NCBI GenBank assembly: GCA_001602455.1
Contig: CP012157.1
Coordinates: 119,733-183,732, forward strand
Length of the DNA stretch: 64,000 nt
Reading direction: 5' to 3'
DNA from: Betaproteobacteria bacterium UKL13-2
Lineage (GTDB): Bacteria; Pseudomonadota; Gammaproteobacteria; Burkholderiales; Usitatibacteraceae
Within the stretch, counting starts at the first letter, position 1. Every line of letters starts with the position of its first letter. A program made the position numbers and the translations under genes. The notes under the pieces were generated by a model. The model had not been told where the DNA came from, did no database searches, and worked only from the letters and a program-made list of their open reading frames with translations. Shown piece after piece: positions 41,286 through 50,934 of this stretch.

Positions 41286-41804
41286 CTACTTAATCACGCG
41301 TAGATTTCCGCGCGGCGGCCCCTTGGGCTTGTCCGGATGATCGTCTGGTAACTCGGCGCAGGATGTTTCTTCGCCATCACTCGTATTTGCACTAACAGCC
41401 AAGCCATCCGCCACTCTCGGCACTGATTGCAACATCGGTACGGGCGCTGCTGGCGCGGCAGCCAAAGCCGAATCGGTAAACGATGCGGGCGGAGGCTCCG
41501 GCTCAAAAAATACCCCGCGCCCGTTCTCCCGCGCAAAAATAGCCTGTACGGCATAGATCGGGATCGATATCTCACGCGAGACGCCATTGAAGCGCGCAGA
41601 AAATTGAATCAGATCGTTACCGATGGTGAGATTGCGCGTCGCCTGCTGCGAAGCAGACAATACAATCTCTCCGTTTTTCACGTACTCCATCGGCACCCGA
41701 ACGTTCTGATCAACCTTGACGTTGAGATACGGTGTATATGTGCTGTCAGCGCACCATTCGTAGATGGCGCGGATCAGATACGGTTTGGTCGATAGCTCGG
41801 ACAT
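41286..41804 (-). CDS. sspB: ClpXP specificity-enhancing factor SspB
   Basis: 172 residues starting MSELSTKPYLIRAIYEWCAD. The conserved core (TPYLNVKVDQNVRVPMEYV, ISIPIYAVQAIFARENGRGV) matches SspB, the adaptor that delivers ssrA-tagged peptides to ClpXP. The disordered linker is followed by a short C-terminal peptide (RGNLRVIK), the family's ClpX-docking tail. The start at 41804 is chosen over upstream in-frame codons because the family begins there. It follows sspA on the minus strand. Confidence 0.92.
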   Translation of the reverse strand: MSELSTKPYLIRAIYEWCADSTYTPYLNVKVDQNVRVPMEYVKNGEIVLSASQQATRNLTIGNDLIQFSARFNGVSREISIPIYAVQAIFARENGRGVFFEPEPPPASFTDSALAAAPAAPVPMLQSVPRVADGLAVSANTSDGEETSCAELPDDHPDKPKGPPRGNLRVIK

Positions 41805-41964
41805 TGCGGCATCGCTATCAATCCGACTTAGCAGCCGGTCTTGGCAGTCCGCTTTGCAACGTCGCGGACAGGTGGCGTTGGCGACGCGGCGCGGACGCAT
41901 ACGAATTGTCGGCAGCGCACCGCGATCGAAAAATCGGCACACGCATTAGCAGGTGAATGGGTTG

Positions 41965-42564
41965 TCACTTGCGCATCGCTTTCTCAGAGGCCGTCATCGA
42001 ATCAATGAACGCCTGGCGAGAAAAGAGGCGCTCGGCATACTTCAGCAATGGCGCAGCCGTCTTCGGGACCTCAACCTGATAGTGGTCAAGACGCCAAAGC
42101 AGCGGTGCAATCGCTACATCGAGCATCGAAAACTCATCCCCGAGCATATGCTTTTGTTTAACGAAAATTTGCGCCAACTGAATCAGACTCTCGCGAATAT
42201 AAAGACGCGCCTTGTCATGGCCTGCCTGCTTACCGCGCTCAAGCGTATCAACGTGGTTGAATATCTCGTTTTCCATCCGATACAAAATCAATCGCGCTCT
42301 TGCACGCATGACCGGATCGGCCGGCATCAGTTGGGGGTGCGGAAAACGCTCGTCAATATACTCATTGATGATGTTCGATTCATACAGAATCAAATCACGT
42401 TCAACCAACACCGGCGTGCGGTTGTATGGATTCATGACCGCGAGGTCTTCCGGCTTGTTCATCAGATCGACATCAAGAATCTGAAAGTCCATGCCTTTTT
42501 CATACAGCACAATGCGGCAGCGGTGGCTGAATGGGCAGGTGGTGCCAGAGTACAAGGTCATCAT
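41965..42564 (-). CDS. sspA: Stringent starvation protein A (GST-fold)
   Basis: 199 residues with a glutathione-S-transferase fold: thioredoxin-like N-terminus (TLYSGTTCPFSHRCRIVLYEKG), NPYNRTPVLVERDLILYESNIINEYID, and helical C-terminal half. SspA binds RNA polymerase and alters transcription under starvation. The NPYNRTPVLV and PHPQLMPADP segments match SspA rather than catalytic GSTs. It lies between petC and sspB, the common betaproteobacterial order petABC-sspA-sspB. Confidence 0.93.
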   Translation of the reverse strand: MMTLYSGTTCPFSHRCRIVLYEKGMDFQILDVDLMNKPEDLAVMNPYNRTPVLVERDLILYESNIINEYIDERFPHPQLMPADPVMRARARLILYRMENEIFNHVDTLERGKQAGHDKARLYIRESLIQLAQIFVKQKHMLGDEFSMLDVAIAPLLWRLDHYQVEVPKTAAPLLKYAERLFSRQAFIDSMTASEKAMRK

Positions 42565-42665
42565 GGTGCGTACCTTTTTCTTATCAAAGTAATTGCTTCG
42601 TTCAAGCGCGGCGGGATGCTGCGCTTGAATCTATAAAGCGATGGATGGCCAAGCCTAGCCGCACG

Positions 42666-43427
42666 CTACTTAACGTCTTTCCAGTACTCTTTCTTAACGA
42701 CAAGGGCGGCAAAGAAAGCGACCACAAGGAATAACAGCACCACGATACCGATCTGGATACGCTTGGCGCGAACGGGCTCGCCCATAAAGGTCATGTAATT
42801 GACCAGATCACGAACATAGGCGTCGTATTCTTGTGGACTCATGGTGCCTTTACGGTCCAATGCCAGCTTGGTGACGGGTTCCTTTTTGCCGTGGACTTCA
42901 CGTTCGCCGACCACCACTTTCGAGTAGGCACCCTGTAGGTCGTGCAAGACGTGCGGCATGCCAACGTTGGGGAACACTTCGTTGTTCCAACCGCTTGGGG
43001 AGGCAGGGTCAACGTAGTACGAGCGCAGATATGTGTAGAGCCAATCAGAGCCACGTACGCGGGCTGCAAGCGTCAAATCGGGCGGTACCTTGCCCAACCA
43101 CGACTGCGCGTCCTTCGGGTCGAGCGCGGTGGTCATGTAATCACCAAACTTGGCATCGGGATTGAACATCAAATTGGCCTTGATCTGGTCCTCAGTCAAG
43201 CCAATCTGCGTCAGGTGCCCCCAGCGCATGAATTGTGCACTATGACAGTTTAGGCAATTGGTAATAAATGCCCGAGCACCGCGCTGTAGTGACGCTTGGT
43301 CATACAAGTTGATATTTGCCGCATCGAGATGCACATCAGCGCCACCGGCAGCCGTCGCCGGGGCGGACGCCAGCAAGCCAACGGCCAGACAAAGTGTGGC
43401 GAACAATGAACGATTCATGGTTTTCAT
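42666..43427 (-). CDS. petC: Cytochrome c1, bc1 complex
   Basis: 253 residues. Signal peptide (LFATLCLAVGLLASAPATAAG), the haem c motif NCLNCHSAQFMRW, a candidate axial Met region (PNVGMPHVL) and a C-terminal anchor helix (IGIVVLLFLVVAFFAALVV) followed by KKEYWKDVK. It accepts electrons from the Rieske protein and passes them to periplasmic cytochromes. Its ATG overlaps the petB stop by one base (TAATG), so translation is coupled. Confidence 0.96.
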   Translation of the reverse strand: MKTMNRSLFATLCLAVGLLASAPATAAGGADVHLDAANINLYDQASLQRGARAFITNCLNCHSAQFMRWGHLTQIGLTEDQIKANLMFNPDAKFGDYMTTALDPKDAQSWLGKVPPDLTLAARVRGSDWLYTYLRSYYVDPASPSGWNNEVFPNVGMPHVLHDLQGAYSKVVVGEREVHGKKEPVTKLALDRKGTMSPQEYDAYVRDLVNYMTFMGEPVRAKRIQIGIVVLLFLVVAFFAALVVKKEYWKDVK

Positions 43428-44752
43428 TAGTAGGTCACCCTTGTTGGCTCGGGTTTCTCGTTAGGGATGTCCTTTTTTGTGTACCAAGGCATCAACAGGA
43501 AAAAGGCGAAATAAACCGCCGTCAGTATTCGAGAGACGATCGTAGCGGTATCGACACCACCGATCACTGGGATCGCCGGCGGGATCTGCCCCCAGACGGT
43601 GGTCGGGACGACACCGAGATAACCGAGAATCAAGAAGCTCACCACAAACGATGCAAGGAAGCGCTTATAGAGCGGGCCGCGATAACGTACCGAACGTACC
43701 TTGCCACGATCCAGCCATGGCAGAACAAACAGAATCAAGGTCGCCGCGCCCATCACGGCAACCCCCCAGAACTGTGACCCCATAAACGAAGGCACCGCGC
43801 GCAACATGGCGTAGAACGGCGTGAAGTACCAGACCGGCGCAATGTGGGCGGGCGTCTGGAGCGGATCGGCTTGCTGGAAGTTTGGCTTCTCCAAGAAGTA
43901 GCCGCCCATTTCCGGCGCAAAGAACACGATGGCGGAGAAGATGGCCAGAAACACAACAACACCAACGACATCTTTCACTGTGTAGTAAGGGTGAAAGGGA
44001 ATGCCATCGCGCGGAGTGCCCGTTTTCGGATCGATGTCTTTCTTGATCTCGACGCCATCGGGGTTATTTGAACCGACTTCGTGCAGCGCCATGATGTGCG
44101 CCGCAACGAGACCCAGCAAAACGAGCGGCAGAGCAATCACGTGGAAGGCAAAGAAACGGTTCAACGTAGCGTCACCGATATTGAAGTCACCGCGAATCCA
44201 GATGGCCAGATCTTCACCGATGATCGGCACCGCCGCGAACAAGTTGATGATCACCTGCGCGCCCCAGTAGGACATTTGCCCCCAGGGTAATAGGTAGCCG
44301 AAGAATGCCTCCGCCATCAGCGCCAGATAAATCATGCAACCAAAAATCCACAGCAACTCACGCGGCTTGCGATATGAGCCATACATCAGGCCACGCATCA
44401 TGTGCAGGTACACCACGAGGAAGAACATCGACGCACCGGTCGAATGCATGTAGCGAATCAGCCAGCCAAAGGACACATCGCGCATGATGTATTCGACCGA
44501 TGCAAACGCAGTTTTGGCGTCCGGCTTGTAGTTCATCGTCAAGAAAATGCCGGTCACAATTTGCATCACCAGCACCAACATCGCCAACGAGCCAAAGTAG
44601 TACCAGAAATTAAAGTTCTTCGGCGCGTAATACTGTGCCAGATGCTCGTTCCATAACGACATCAGCGGGAAGCGTTGGTCCACCCAGACGATGAGTTTTC
44701 CTGCCGGCCCTGAAATCGGCGGTTCGATCGGTTGTTTAATCGTATTTGACAT
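43427..44752 (-). CDS. petB: Cytochrome b, bc1 complex
   Basis: 441 residues with about nine membrane helices. Landmarks of cytochrome b are YMHSTGASMFFLVVYLHMMRG and FAFHVIALPLVLLGLVAAHI (haem ligands), WGQMSYWGAQV (Qo region), and the PEWY-equivalent PVWYFTPFYAMLRA. The protein is the non-fused, long betaproteobacterial form. It catalyses quinol oxidation in the inner membrane and lies between petA and petC. Confidence 0.97.
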   Translation of the reverse strand: MSNTIKQPIEPPISGPAGKLIVWVDQRFPLMSLWNEHLAQYYAPKNFNFWYYFGSLAMLVLVMQIVTGIFLTMNYKPDAKTAFASVEYIMRDVSFGWLIRYMHSTGASMFFLVVYLHMMRGLMYGSYRKPRELLWIFGCMIYLALMAEAFFGYLLPWGQMSYWGAQVIINLFAAVPIIGEDLAIWIRGDFNIGDATLNRFFAFHVIALPLVLLGLVAAHIMALHEVGSNNPDGVEIKKDIDPKTGTPRDGIPFHPYYTVKDVVGVVVFLAIFSAIVFFAPEMGGYFLEKPNFQQADPLQTPAHIAPVWYFTPFYAMLRAVPSFMGSQFWGVAVMGAATLILFVLPWLDRGKVRSVRYRGPLYKRFLASFVVSFLILGYLGVVPTTVWGQIPPAIPVIGGVDTATIVSRILTAVYFAFFLLMPWYTKKDIPNEKPEPTRVTY

Positions 44753-44757
44753 ATCGC

Positions 44758-45360
44758 TTATGCTCCTTTGGCGTCAGCATCGATAACAATGGTGTTGTCA
44801 CCCTCGAAGCGATACGCAGTGATTTCCAAATTTTTCGGTGCCGGCATCCCCTTAAAAACGCGGCCAGCCATATCAAATTTTGATTGGTGGCATGGGCAAA
44901 AGAAGCCACCCGGCCAATCCGCGCCCAAGTCGGCGGGTGCGATCTCCTTGCGGTAAGTTGGCGAGCAGCCCAAGTGGGTGCAAACGCCTTTCACGACAAA
45001 AATCTCTGGCTTGGTCGACCGATTCGGATTCTTGGCACTTGCGGGCTGTTTTGAACCTTCGGAGGCGGGGTCGGCGAGCAGCGCATCATTTTTCGCCAGT
45101 TGGGCAACCATTTCGGGCGTACGACGAATAACCCAGTGAGGTGCACCGCGATATTCGACGGTGATGAGCTGGCCGGGCTCAAGTTTATCGATGGGAACCT
45201 CGACAGCCGCGCCGGCCGCCTTGGCGCGCTCGGACGGGAACATGCTGCCAACAAACGGGACGGCGACCGTGGCACCGGCAACGGCACCTAAGGCGCAGCC
45301 ACCGATGACTAGCATACGACGTTTTTTGGGGTCTACTTCATTCAGGACAATGGCACTCAT
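44758..45360 (-). CDS. petA: Rieske iron-sulfur protein, bc1 complex
   Basis: 200 residues. A Tat-type signal anchor (KKRRMLVIGGCALGAVAGATVAV) is followed by the Rieske fold with both cluster motifs, VCTHLGCSPTY and CPCHQSKFD. The insert between the anchor and the first motif (about LLADPASEGSKQPASAKNP) is usual for betaproteobacteria. It is the first gene of the pet operon; upstream lies a 375-bp divergent intergenic region shared with mscL. Confidence 0.96.
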   Translation of the reverse strand: MSAIVLNEVDPKKRRMLVIGGCALGAVAGATVAVPFVGSMFPSERAKAAGAAVEVPIDKLEPGQLITVEYRGAPHWVIRRTPEMVAQLAKNDALLADPASEGSKQPASAKNPNRSTKPEIFVVKGVCTHLGCSPTYRKEIAPADLGADWPGGFFCPCHQSKFDMAGRVFKGMPAPKNLEITAYRFEGDNTIVIDADAKGA

Positions 45361-45734
45361 TTGGGCTTGGCGATCTAGGCTATGACGGGGTTAACCGCAG
45401 GTTTATCGGGCCGCAACAGAACAGTTGTCAGCAGAGGCGCAATTTCTTCGGTCGAGCATCCGGTATTTTAGACTATCGGGGGGGGCAACTTAAAGCCCCC
45501 CGACCAACTTAGACTGAGAAATTACGGTAAAAACCCTTGTTTTGATTGATATTTTTGCAAGTTATCTTTTTTGCACCGCAGTTTGTGGGCGCGGCGTTGC
45601 CCCTTCCTCCCAGGTCAATTAAAGCGTATCGCGGCCACCAAAGGCGGTGGCGATACCGCAAAATGGTCGTTTTGGCTGCCCGACATGGGGTAGTCTGCCC
45701 CGATCGACAGACCACCAACTCAAAGGGGAAGCAG
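45361..45734. other. Divergent intergenic region petA / mscL
   Basis: No gene is seen. A strong hairpin, GGGGGGC (45480-45486) with GCCCCCC (45495-45501) and an 8-nt loop, has no T-run and is not clearly a terminator. Both operons must start here, but no convincing promoter could be assigned. AAAGGGGA at 45722-45729 is the ribosome-binding site of mscL. Confidence 0.5.
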
Positions 45735-46157
45735 ATGGGAATGATGCAAGAATTCAAAGACTTTGCCGTCAAGGGCAACGTGATCGATTTAGCGGTCGGC
45801 GTCATCATCGGCGGCGCCTTTGGCAAGATCGTAGGCTCTGTGGTTGACGACTTGATCATGCCTGCCGTCGGCAAGATACTTGGCAACATCAATTTTTCAG
45901 ATATGTTCATTGCGATGAAAGAAATTCCCCCGGGCACCGCAATGACCTTGGACGCTGTCAAGAAGGCGGGGGTTCCGGTATTCGCCTATGGCAACTTCCT
46001 GACGATCTCATTGAATTTCGCCATTCTCGCCTTCATCATCTTTATCATGGTCAAACAAATCAATCGTCTGAAGGCAGAAGTGCCACCCGCATCGCCACCG
46101 CCCGCGCCAGAAGATGTCATGTTGTTACGTGAAATTCGTGATTCACTAAAGAAGTAA
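45735..46157 (+). CDS. mscL: Large-conductance mechanosensitive channel
   Basis: 140 residues, two membrane helices: [31 protein letters not shown] (amphipathic N-terminal helix plus TM1) and [17 protein letters not shown] (TM2), ending in the charged helical bundle ([15 protein letters not shown]). It opens under membrane tension to release solutes. The start at 45735 was chosen for its ribosome-binding site and exact family N-terminus; upstream codons are open but not homologous. Confidence 0.96.
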   Translation: MGMMQEFKDFAVKGNVIDLAVGVIIGGAFGKIVGSVVDDLIMPAVGKILGNINFSDMFIAMKEIPPGTAMTLDAVKKAGVPVFAYGNFLTISLNFAILAFIIFIMVKQINRLKAEVPPASPPPAPEDVMLLREIRDSLKK

Positions 46158-46281
46158 GCCTTATTACTTGCGACAATGGTTGGGCACCTGAACTGCGCCT
46201 GATCGACTAAACGAGTCTTACCCGGTTGTTATCCAACTCGTACCAAACTCATACCCAACTCCCAACTCAAGCACTCCTCAA

Positions 46282-47472
46282 ATGCGTCGCCTCTGGCTTA
46301 TCTTTTCCGAATTCGTGACGGTCACGCTGGCCATCATTTTTGTCGTCACGCTGATCCGTCCCGATTGGAATCCTTGGCGCAAGAACATTGTTGAGATCCG
46401 AGAAAGTAGCGTGTCTGGTGGCTTTGTCGGCGTGGGTGCTGCAGGCACACGCGCAACGTATGCAGAAGCGGCGGCGCGGGCAAAGGTATCCGTCGTCAAC
46501 GTCTCAACCTCACGCGCGGCGGCACTGCCTAAGGGGCACCCCTTATCCGGCGACCCATTGTTTCGCCGATTCTTCGGCGTGCCGAACGAGGGCGAAGATG
46601 GGCAAGGGTCAAATGATGGCGAGCAAGCGGGCTTAGGCTCTGGCGTGATTGTTAACGCCGATGACAAGGGTGGGTACGTGTTGACCAACGACCATGTCGT
46701 TGCCAATGCCAAGGACATACAGCTTTCATTCGGTGATGGTCGCGTGCTTCCTGCGACGCTAGTGGGAACAGACCCGGATACGGATCTTGCGGTTCTGCGT
46801 GTCACTGGAACAGGTTTGAAACCCATCACCTTTGGGCAATCAGATAAAGCCCAAGTCGGTGACGTTGTGCTTGCGATCGGCGACCCCTTCGGCGTCGGCC
46901 AGACGGTGACCATGGGCATCATCAGCGCGCTCGGACGCAATCGTCTCGGTGTCAATCGCTATGAAAATTTCATCCAGACCGATGCGGCGATCAATCCCGG
47001 CAACTCCGGCGGCGCGTTGGTTGATATCAACGGCAACCTATTGGGTATCAATAGCGTAATTTATTCAAGAACCGGCGGCTCGCTTGGCATCGGCTTCGCG
47101 ATTCCGGTATCGATGGCCAAAGACGTGATGGAACAAATCATCCGTGACGGCTCCGTGACCCGTGGCTTTATCGGTATTTCACCGCAAGATGTCACACCTG
47201 AGTTGGCTGAATCGTTAAAGCTCAACGTGGTGCGCGGTTCGGTGGTGTCGCTGGTCAATCGCGGCAGCCCAGCCGAAAAAGCCGGGATAAAAACGGGCGA
47301 CGTAATCGTGAACATTGATGGCAAATCGATTCAAGACAGCGTGGCGGCGATGGCGGCGATTGCGGCTTTGAAGCCGGGACAAAAATCGACCTTTGGCGTG
47401 ATTCGCAACCAAAAAGAACTGACGCTGGATATCGAGATTGGCAAACGGCCCAAACCACAGCGGACGCGATAG
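46282..47472 (+). CDS. Trypsin-like serine protease with PDZ domain (DegS/DegQ-like)
   Basis: 396 residues. N-terminal membrane anchor (LIFSEFVTVTLAIIFVVTLI) as in DegS/AlgW, protease domain with the triad His in LTNDHVVANAKD, Asp in DTDLAVLRV and Ser in NPGNSGGALVD, then one PDZ domain (about 290-385, GFIGISPQDVTPELA ... GIKTGDVIVNIDGKSI). One PDZ and the anchor favour the DegS/AlgW type that triggers envelope-stress sigma release, but the cognate anti-sigma is not in view. The TAG stop falls inside the first unit of a GC-rich tandem repeat, which supplies the last residues (QRTR). Confidence 0.93.
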   Translation: MRRLWLIFSEFVTVTLAIIFVVTLIRPDWNPWRKNIVEIRESSVSGGFVGVGAAGTRATYAEAAARAKVSVVNVSTSRAAALPKGHPLSGDPLFRRFFGVPNEGEDGQGSNDGEQAGLGSGVIVNADDKGGYVLTNDHVVANAKDIQLSFGDGRVLPATLVGTDPDTDLAVLRVTGTGLKPITFGQSDKAQVGDVVLAIGDPFGVGQTVTMGIISALGRNRLGVNRYENFIQTDAAINPGNSGGALVDINGNLLGINSVIYSRTGGSLGIGFAIPVSMAKDVMEQIIRDGSVTRGFIGISPQDVTPELAESLKLNVVRGSVVSLVNRGSPAEKAGIKTGDVIVNIDGKSIQDSVAAMAAIAALKPGQKSTFGVIRNQKELTLDIEIGKRPKPQRTR

Positions 47473-47630
47473 CGTTCGCGGTCGTTCCCCCACAGCGGAC
47501 GCGATAGCGTTCGCGGTCGTTCCCCCACAGCGGACGCGATAGCGTTCGCGGTCGTTCCCCCACAGCGGACGCGGTCGTCCCCCCACAGCGGACGCGGTCG
47601 TCCCCCCACAGCGGACGCAGGCGACCCCTG
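47456..47630. repeat. GC-rich tandem repeat, 35-bp and 23-bp forms
   Basis: Three 35-bp units start at 47456, 47491 and 47526 (core CACAGCGGACGCGATAGCG). Units at 47561, 47584 and 47607 are 23 bp, lacking a 12-bp block (ATAGCGTTCGCG). Each long unit contains the self-complementary CGCGA...TCGCG. The array lies between the convergent protease and dacB genes and could fold into a series of hairpins that ends transcription. Confidence 0.8.
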
Positions 47631-47647
47631 AAAGACTCAAGCGAGGT

Positions 47648-49150
47648 TTATGGATTTACCGTGATCGTAGGCGGCGCGACCGGGCCGGCCAATATTGGTG
47701 TTCTCGCATAAGCCCAGGCGAGCAACGCATCTTGTGCGAACTGCGTCATGACAGCGTTCTGGTGATTCACGATCATCACCACAATGTAGCGCTTACCATC
47801 ATTGGCCAATACATAACCGGCGAGCGCCCGAACGTCATTAAGTGTGCCGCTCTTCAAATGCGCTGTGCCCGCCACAACGTCTGAACGCGCACGCCGCCGA
47901 AACGTCCCGTCGAGCCCGATTAGGGACATCGAGGACAGAAATTCTGGCATGACGGTCGACTTAAATGCCGCATCGAGCATCTGCGTGAGCGTACTCACTG
48001 AAATGCGCTCAATACGCGAGAGACCCGATCCGTTCTCGATGACCAATTCTGGCGCACTAATCCCCTTGCGGGCGATCCACGATTTGACGATCTCGCTAGA
48101 ACGCGCGATGGTCGCAGGTCGCTTGTCGATCTCACCACTGATGGTAAGAAACAATTGTCGCGCCATGACATTGTTCGAAAATTTATTGATGTCGCGGATC
48201 ATTTCACTCAACGAGGCAGATTCGGTCGAGGCGATCACGCGTGCTGCTCGTGGGGTTGGTGCGAGTTTGACTGCACCTTTCCAGATGCCACCCATATCTG
48301 TCCACAAATGCGCAAACACCCCACCAACAAAGCGTGCGTGGTCGAGCAGCGAAACATTCCAACTTCCTTCACCACAGCTTTTGGGATAGTTGCCGGTAAA
48401 GGCGACGCTAATTTCAGTGGGTGAAGCTTGCTGCACATCGAGCTTAATCCGTTCCCGCCAATCGCCGCAGGGACCTTCGATCAATCGCGTTTTGTTCGTG
48501 ATTGAAAGCTGTGCGGGCTTGACATCGGGCGAGATGGAAACACTCTTCTCATCGACCGACGGCATAAACTGGAACCGAATCGTCTTGAAATTCACCAACA
48601 GCGCATCCGGCCCCACGTTATATGAACGTAGCACTTCGCCATCAAATTTTGCCGGGTCAGCCCCGACCGCGCCAAAAAACGATTTGTCCAAAACAAGGTC
48701 GCCATTGATGTTTCGAAGCCCCCGTTCTCGCAACTGCTTCAACAGCAGCCATAGCCGCTCGACAGTCAATTTCGGATCACCTGAGCCGCGCAAAACAAGG
48801 TCGCCCTGTAGTGCGCCTCCGCGAAGTTCACCGGCAAGGAGCACATCGGTTTTCCATGAATAGGTCGGGCCAAGTAGTTCGAGCCCGGCATAGGTGGTGA
48901 CGAGTTTCATGACCGACGCTGGATTCATCGCCTGCTCAGTGTTGATGGCCAAAATTGGGGTGCGGACACCAACTTCCTTCACCATCACTGACACACTCTC
49001 AAGTGGCACTTGTGCCCGGCCAAAGGCTTCTGTCACGGTAGAAGGAAGACTTGTCTGATTGTCTGACAACGGCTGTGCGTGCGTCGCGTCGGTGAAAACG
49101 GCGGCGCTTGACAGCAACAGCGCCGTCACCAACTTCATTGTTGTGTTCAA
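47648..49150 (-). CDS. dacB: D-alanyl-D-alanine carboxypeptidase/endopeptidase (PBP4 family)
   Basis: 500 residues with signal peptide (LVTALLLSSAAVFTDATHA) and the three penicillin-binding motifs: SxxK in NPASVMKLVTT, SxN in NKFSNNVMARQ, and KSG in AHLKSGTLNDVRAL. Long insertions between the first two motifs are typical of class C PBP4. It trims or cleaves peptidoglycan crosslinks in the periplasm. Its ATG overlaps the bioA stop by 4 bp. Confidence 0.93.
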   Translation of the reverse strand: MNTTMKLVTALLLSSAAVFTDATHAQPLSDNQTSLPSTVTEAFGRAQVPLESVSVMVKEVGVRTPILAINTEQAMNPASVMKLVTTYAGLELLGPTYSWKTDVLLAGELRGGALQGDLVLRGSGDPKLTVERLWLLLKQLRERGLRNINGDLVLDKSFFGAVGADPAKFDGEVLRSYNVGPDALLVNFKTIRFQFMPSVDEKSVSISPDVKPAQLSITNKTRLIEGPCGDWRERIKLDVQQASPTEISVAFTGNYPKSCGEGSWNVSLLDHARFVGGVFAHLWTDMGGIWKGAVKLAPTPRAARVIASTESASLSEMIRDINKFSNNVMARQLFLTISGEIDKRPATIARSSEIVKSWIARKGISAPELVIENGSGLSRIERISVSTLTQMLDAAFKSTVMPEFLSSMSLIGLDGTFRRRARSDVVAGTAHLKSGTLNDVRALAGYVLANDGKRYIVVMIVNHQNAVMTQFAQDALLAWAYARTPILAGPVAPPTITVNP

Positions 49151-50511
49151 CTGAGCACCTCTTCTAACGCGGTAATCGTTTGATGGACCAATGTGGCAAA
49201 TTCTTCATCGGAAATAATGTAGGGGGGCATAAAATAAATTGTGTTGCCAATGGGGCGAATCAGCAGGCCGTGACCAAGCGCCGCTGCATACATACGTCGC
49301 GCAAAGTTGTCAGGCGTGTCTTTGATGTCAAAGGCCCAGATCATGCCAAGATGACGAAAATTTGTGACGCGCTGATGCCTCGATAGGATGTCTGCAATCG
49401 ACTTGAAGCGTTCCGCTTTTGCACGGTTGTCGTCGATGATGCCGTCATCGATAAAAATATCCAGCGTCGCAAGTGCAGCACGGCAGGCGAGTGCTGAACC
49501 GGTATACGAATGCGAGTGCAAAAAGCCACGGGCGCTGCTGTCATCGTAAAACGCGCGGTAGACATTGGTGGTGGTCAGAACACACGAAAGCGGCAGATAG
49601 CCCCCAGTAATGCCCTTCGACAGGCACATAAAATCGGGCCGCATCTCCGGCAACGTCGAGACTTGCTCCCACGCAAACATCGTCCCCGTCCGCCCAAACC
49701 CCGTCATGATCTCATCGGCAATCAGATGCACGTTGTACTGCGCGCACACCTCGCGCGCGCGACGCAGGTACGCGGGATGGTACATGCGCATCCCCGCCGC
49801 ACCTTGTACCAGCGGCTCGACAATGAACGCCGCAATTTCACTACTGTGCGACTTCAATAGCGCCTCAAGTTGATCAGCGGCGATATCCGCACACTCAGCG
49901 CAGCAAGGGTATTCCGCGACGTCGCCGCCTATTTCTTTCGTACCCGCCGGAAACGGTACCCGGAGGTTATTGTTTAGCAGCGGCGCGTAGGCATCTCGAA
50001 ACACCGCAACGTCGGTAACCGAAAGCGCACCAAGGGTTTCGCCGTGGTAGCTACCTTCGAGCGACACAAACTTGGTCTTGCCCAACTCACCGACATTGCG
50101 CCAGTAGTGAAAACTCATCTTCAAGGCAATTTCAACGGCAGAGGCACCGTCACTTGCAAAAAATGTATGCCCCAAGCCGGTCAGCTTGGACAGGCGCTCG
50201 GCAAGTTGAACCGCAGGTTCATGCGTAAAACCCGCCAACATCGTGTGCGGTAAGCGGTCCAGTTGATCTTTGAGTGCCGCGTTAATACGTGGGTTCGCGT
50301 GTCCGAATAGGTTCACCCACCAGCTCGATACAGCGTCGAGATAGCGCTTGCCTTCAACATCGCTTAGCCATACGCCGCCAGCAGAGGCGATCGGGACAAG
50401 CGGGAACACTTCATGGTGTTTCATTTGCGTGCAAGGATGCCAAACACTCGCAAGCGAGCGCTTGATGAGATTGGCATTCGTGTTTAGCAAAGCGTCAGTC
50501 GGGTGGGGCAT
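49147..50511 (-). CDS. bioA: Adenosylmethionine--8-amino-7-oxononanoate aminotransferase
   Basis: 454 residues. It matches BioA: WHPCTQMKHHEVFPLVPI at the N-terminus, SSWWVNLFGHANPRINAAL, FFASDGASAVEIALKM, the PLP aspartate region IADEIMTGFGRTG and the Schiff-base lysine in LSKGITGGYLPLS. It converts KAPA to DAPA in biotin synthesis using S-adenosylmethionine. No other bio genes are in view; the gene overlaps dacB instead. Confidence 0.95.
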   Translation of the reverse strand: MPHPTDALLNTNANLIKRSLASVWHPCTQMKHHEVFPLVPIASAGGVWLSDVEGKRYLDAVSSWWVNLFGHANPRINAALKDQLDRLPHTMLAGFTHEPAVQLAERLSKLTGLGHTFFASDGASAVEIALKMSFHYWRNVGELGKTKFVSLEGSYHGETLGALSVTDVAVFRDAYAPLLNNNLRVPFPAGTKEIGGDVAEYPCCAECADIAADQLEALLKSHSSEIAAFIVEPLVQGAAGMRMYHPAYLRRAREVCAQYNVHLIADEIMTGFGRTGTMFAWEQVSTLPEMRPDFMCLSKGITGGYLPLSCVLTTTNVYRAFYDDSSARGFLHSHSYTGSALACRAALATLDIFIDDGIIDDNRAKAERFKSIADILSRHQRVTNFRHLGMIWAFDIKDTPDNFARRMYAAALGHGLLIRPIGNTIYFMPPYIISDEEFATLVHQTITALEEVLS

Positions 50512-50934
50512 GGCTGCGCGAATGTATCACACCCCCATCACACCCCCATCACACGTACATCACACCACACTTCGCCCAATGGCTATCGATCAGCAACAAA
50601 AGGGCACCTCTATAAACCTGCTGCGTGGGCGAAGTTCGCGCCTGCGGTGCTCGCCGTACACTGGGTACGTGTCCCGTGTTTGCCAAACCCGTCGCCACGA
50701 GCTTCGCCCGCTCGCGACGGTTTCGAGAAGTTCCCAAAAATACAAACTCCATAACTGTCGCGGGTTTTGCGCCATTTATGCGTGGAAACCCGCTTCAAAC
50801 GGAGACTTTTCAATTTGAGCAACCGTACAAACCTCAAACTTGCCGTCATGCCAGCGCACAACCACGACGGTTGCGCCGGGGCAACGGAGTTTTCAGAGCT
50901 TCCCAGGGATCACGCGGCAATAAAAATGTATTTG
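50512..50934. other. Gene-free interval upstream of bioA
   Basis: Holds short CACACCCCCAT direct repeats at about 50528-50550, then copy C of the 130-bp element. Nothing recognisable is seen in 50734-50934. Confidence 0.6.
50604..50733 (-). repeat. 130-bp MITE-like element, family I, copy C
   Basis: Opposite orientation to copies A and B. Ends GCACCTCTATAAACC (50604-50618) and GGTTTCGAGAAGTTC (50719-50733); the interior is almost identical to copy A. It contains the reverse complement of GGGTTTGGCAAACACGGGAC found in both other copies. Confidence 0.8.

Noticed and set aside
45478-45503. Terminator between petA and mscL
   Set aside because: Strong GC hairpin but no T-run on either strand, and both flanking genes diverge from it; left as an unexplained hairpin.
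47215-47640. Minus-strand frames through the GC-rich repeat after the protease
   Set aside because: Generated by the tandem repeat; Arg/Trp-rich repeats without start signals, antisense to the protease.
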